From Nocardia donostiensis (lineage in GTDB: Bacteria > Actinomycetota > Actinomycetes > Mycobacteriales > Mycobacteriaceae), in NCBI RefSeq assembly GCF_002081715.1, contig NZ_MUKP01000010.1, positions 95,103 through 159,102 on the forward strand: a DNA stretch of 64,000 bases, read 5' to 3'. The DNA itself is not shown here. The text below holds more notes on this DNA, generated by a model that searched no databases, was not told where the DNA came from, and worked only from the letters and a program-made list of their open reading frames with translations. How positions within the stretch are numbered: the stretch's first letter is position 1.

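Noticed and set aside
15099..64000. Giant frame as a chance open frame or assembly artefact
   Set aside because: Known domains in the same phase occur from end to end and all repeat periods are multiples of three. A misassembly could change copy number but would not create this.
1..64000. Insertion sequences, prophage genes, tRNA or rRNA genes
   Set aside because: I saw no transposase or integrase motifs, no terminal inverted repeats around a gene, and no tRNA- or rRNA-like sequence in reading both strands. A dedicated search (for example tRNAscan-SE) was not possible.

Overview
The window looks like a chromosomal stretch of a high-GC mycolata actinobacterium, most likely Nocardia or a close relative. 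The evidence is a type VII (ESX) secretion locus with EccA, EccB, EccD and EccE, WXG100 proteins, two EspG-type chaperones and PE/PPE- and EspC/EspA-like proteins. That combination is typical of Mycobacteriales.

Layout. Bases 1-13784 are the ESX locus. From left to right it holds the start of eccD (minus, running off the left edge), eccA (plus), eccB (minus), eccE (plus), and a long minus-strand run of substrate and chaperone genes. That run, in transcription order from 13784 down to 5742, is: a 641-residue low-complexity ESX protein, a divergent EspG-like protein, an unknown small protein, a YbaB/EbfC-like protein, an EspC-like protein, an EspA/EspE-like protein, a PE-like protein, a PPE-like protein, EspG, and two WXG100 proteins. 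Several of these genes overlap by four bases and are probably translationally coupled. eccC and mycP are not in the window. A plus-strand AbiEi-type antitoxin gene lies at 14254-15072.

Bases 15099-64000, more than three quarters of the window, are one uninterrupted minus-strand reading frame. It is still open at the right edge, so the protein has at least about 16,299 residues and its N-terminus is not seen. It is a mosaic. From N to C it carries: a papain-fold (glutamine-deamidase-like) domain; sigma-70-like modules; six LacI-type HTH repeats; five 90-residue sigma-region-4-like repeats; paired anti-sigma-type ATPase domains; more sigma-like and LacI modules; a complete 12-helix MFS transporter; a long sigma-like array; seven GntR winged-helix repeats; seven LuxR HTH repeats; an ECF-sigma-like module with a sigma/LacI array; a second papain-fold domain; a zincin-like domain (HENQH); long helical regions; a possible third papain-fold domain; repeated alpha/beta modules; a second ECF-like module and array; a full M3 metallopeptidase; TraB/EreA-like, HopA1-like and PP2C domains; three more GntR modules; an AbiEii-type nucleotidyltransferase; a GT-B-like region; and a C-terminal EndoU-type nuclease.

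How it may work together (inference). The C-terminal EndoU domain, the papain-fold and AbiEii domains, and the neighbouring ESX locus suggest a giant polymorphic-toxin or effector protein. Its hundreds of kilodaltons of HTH, sigma, anti-sigma and PP2C modules are assembled from reusable cassettes separated by two recurring linker types. The AbiEi-type gene converging on its 3' end is a candidate antitoxin for the embedded AbiEii domain. Nothing in the sequence proves that the protein is exported through ESX.
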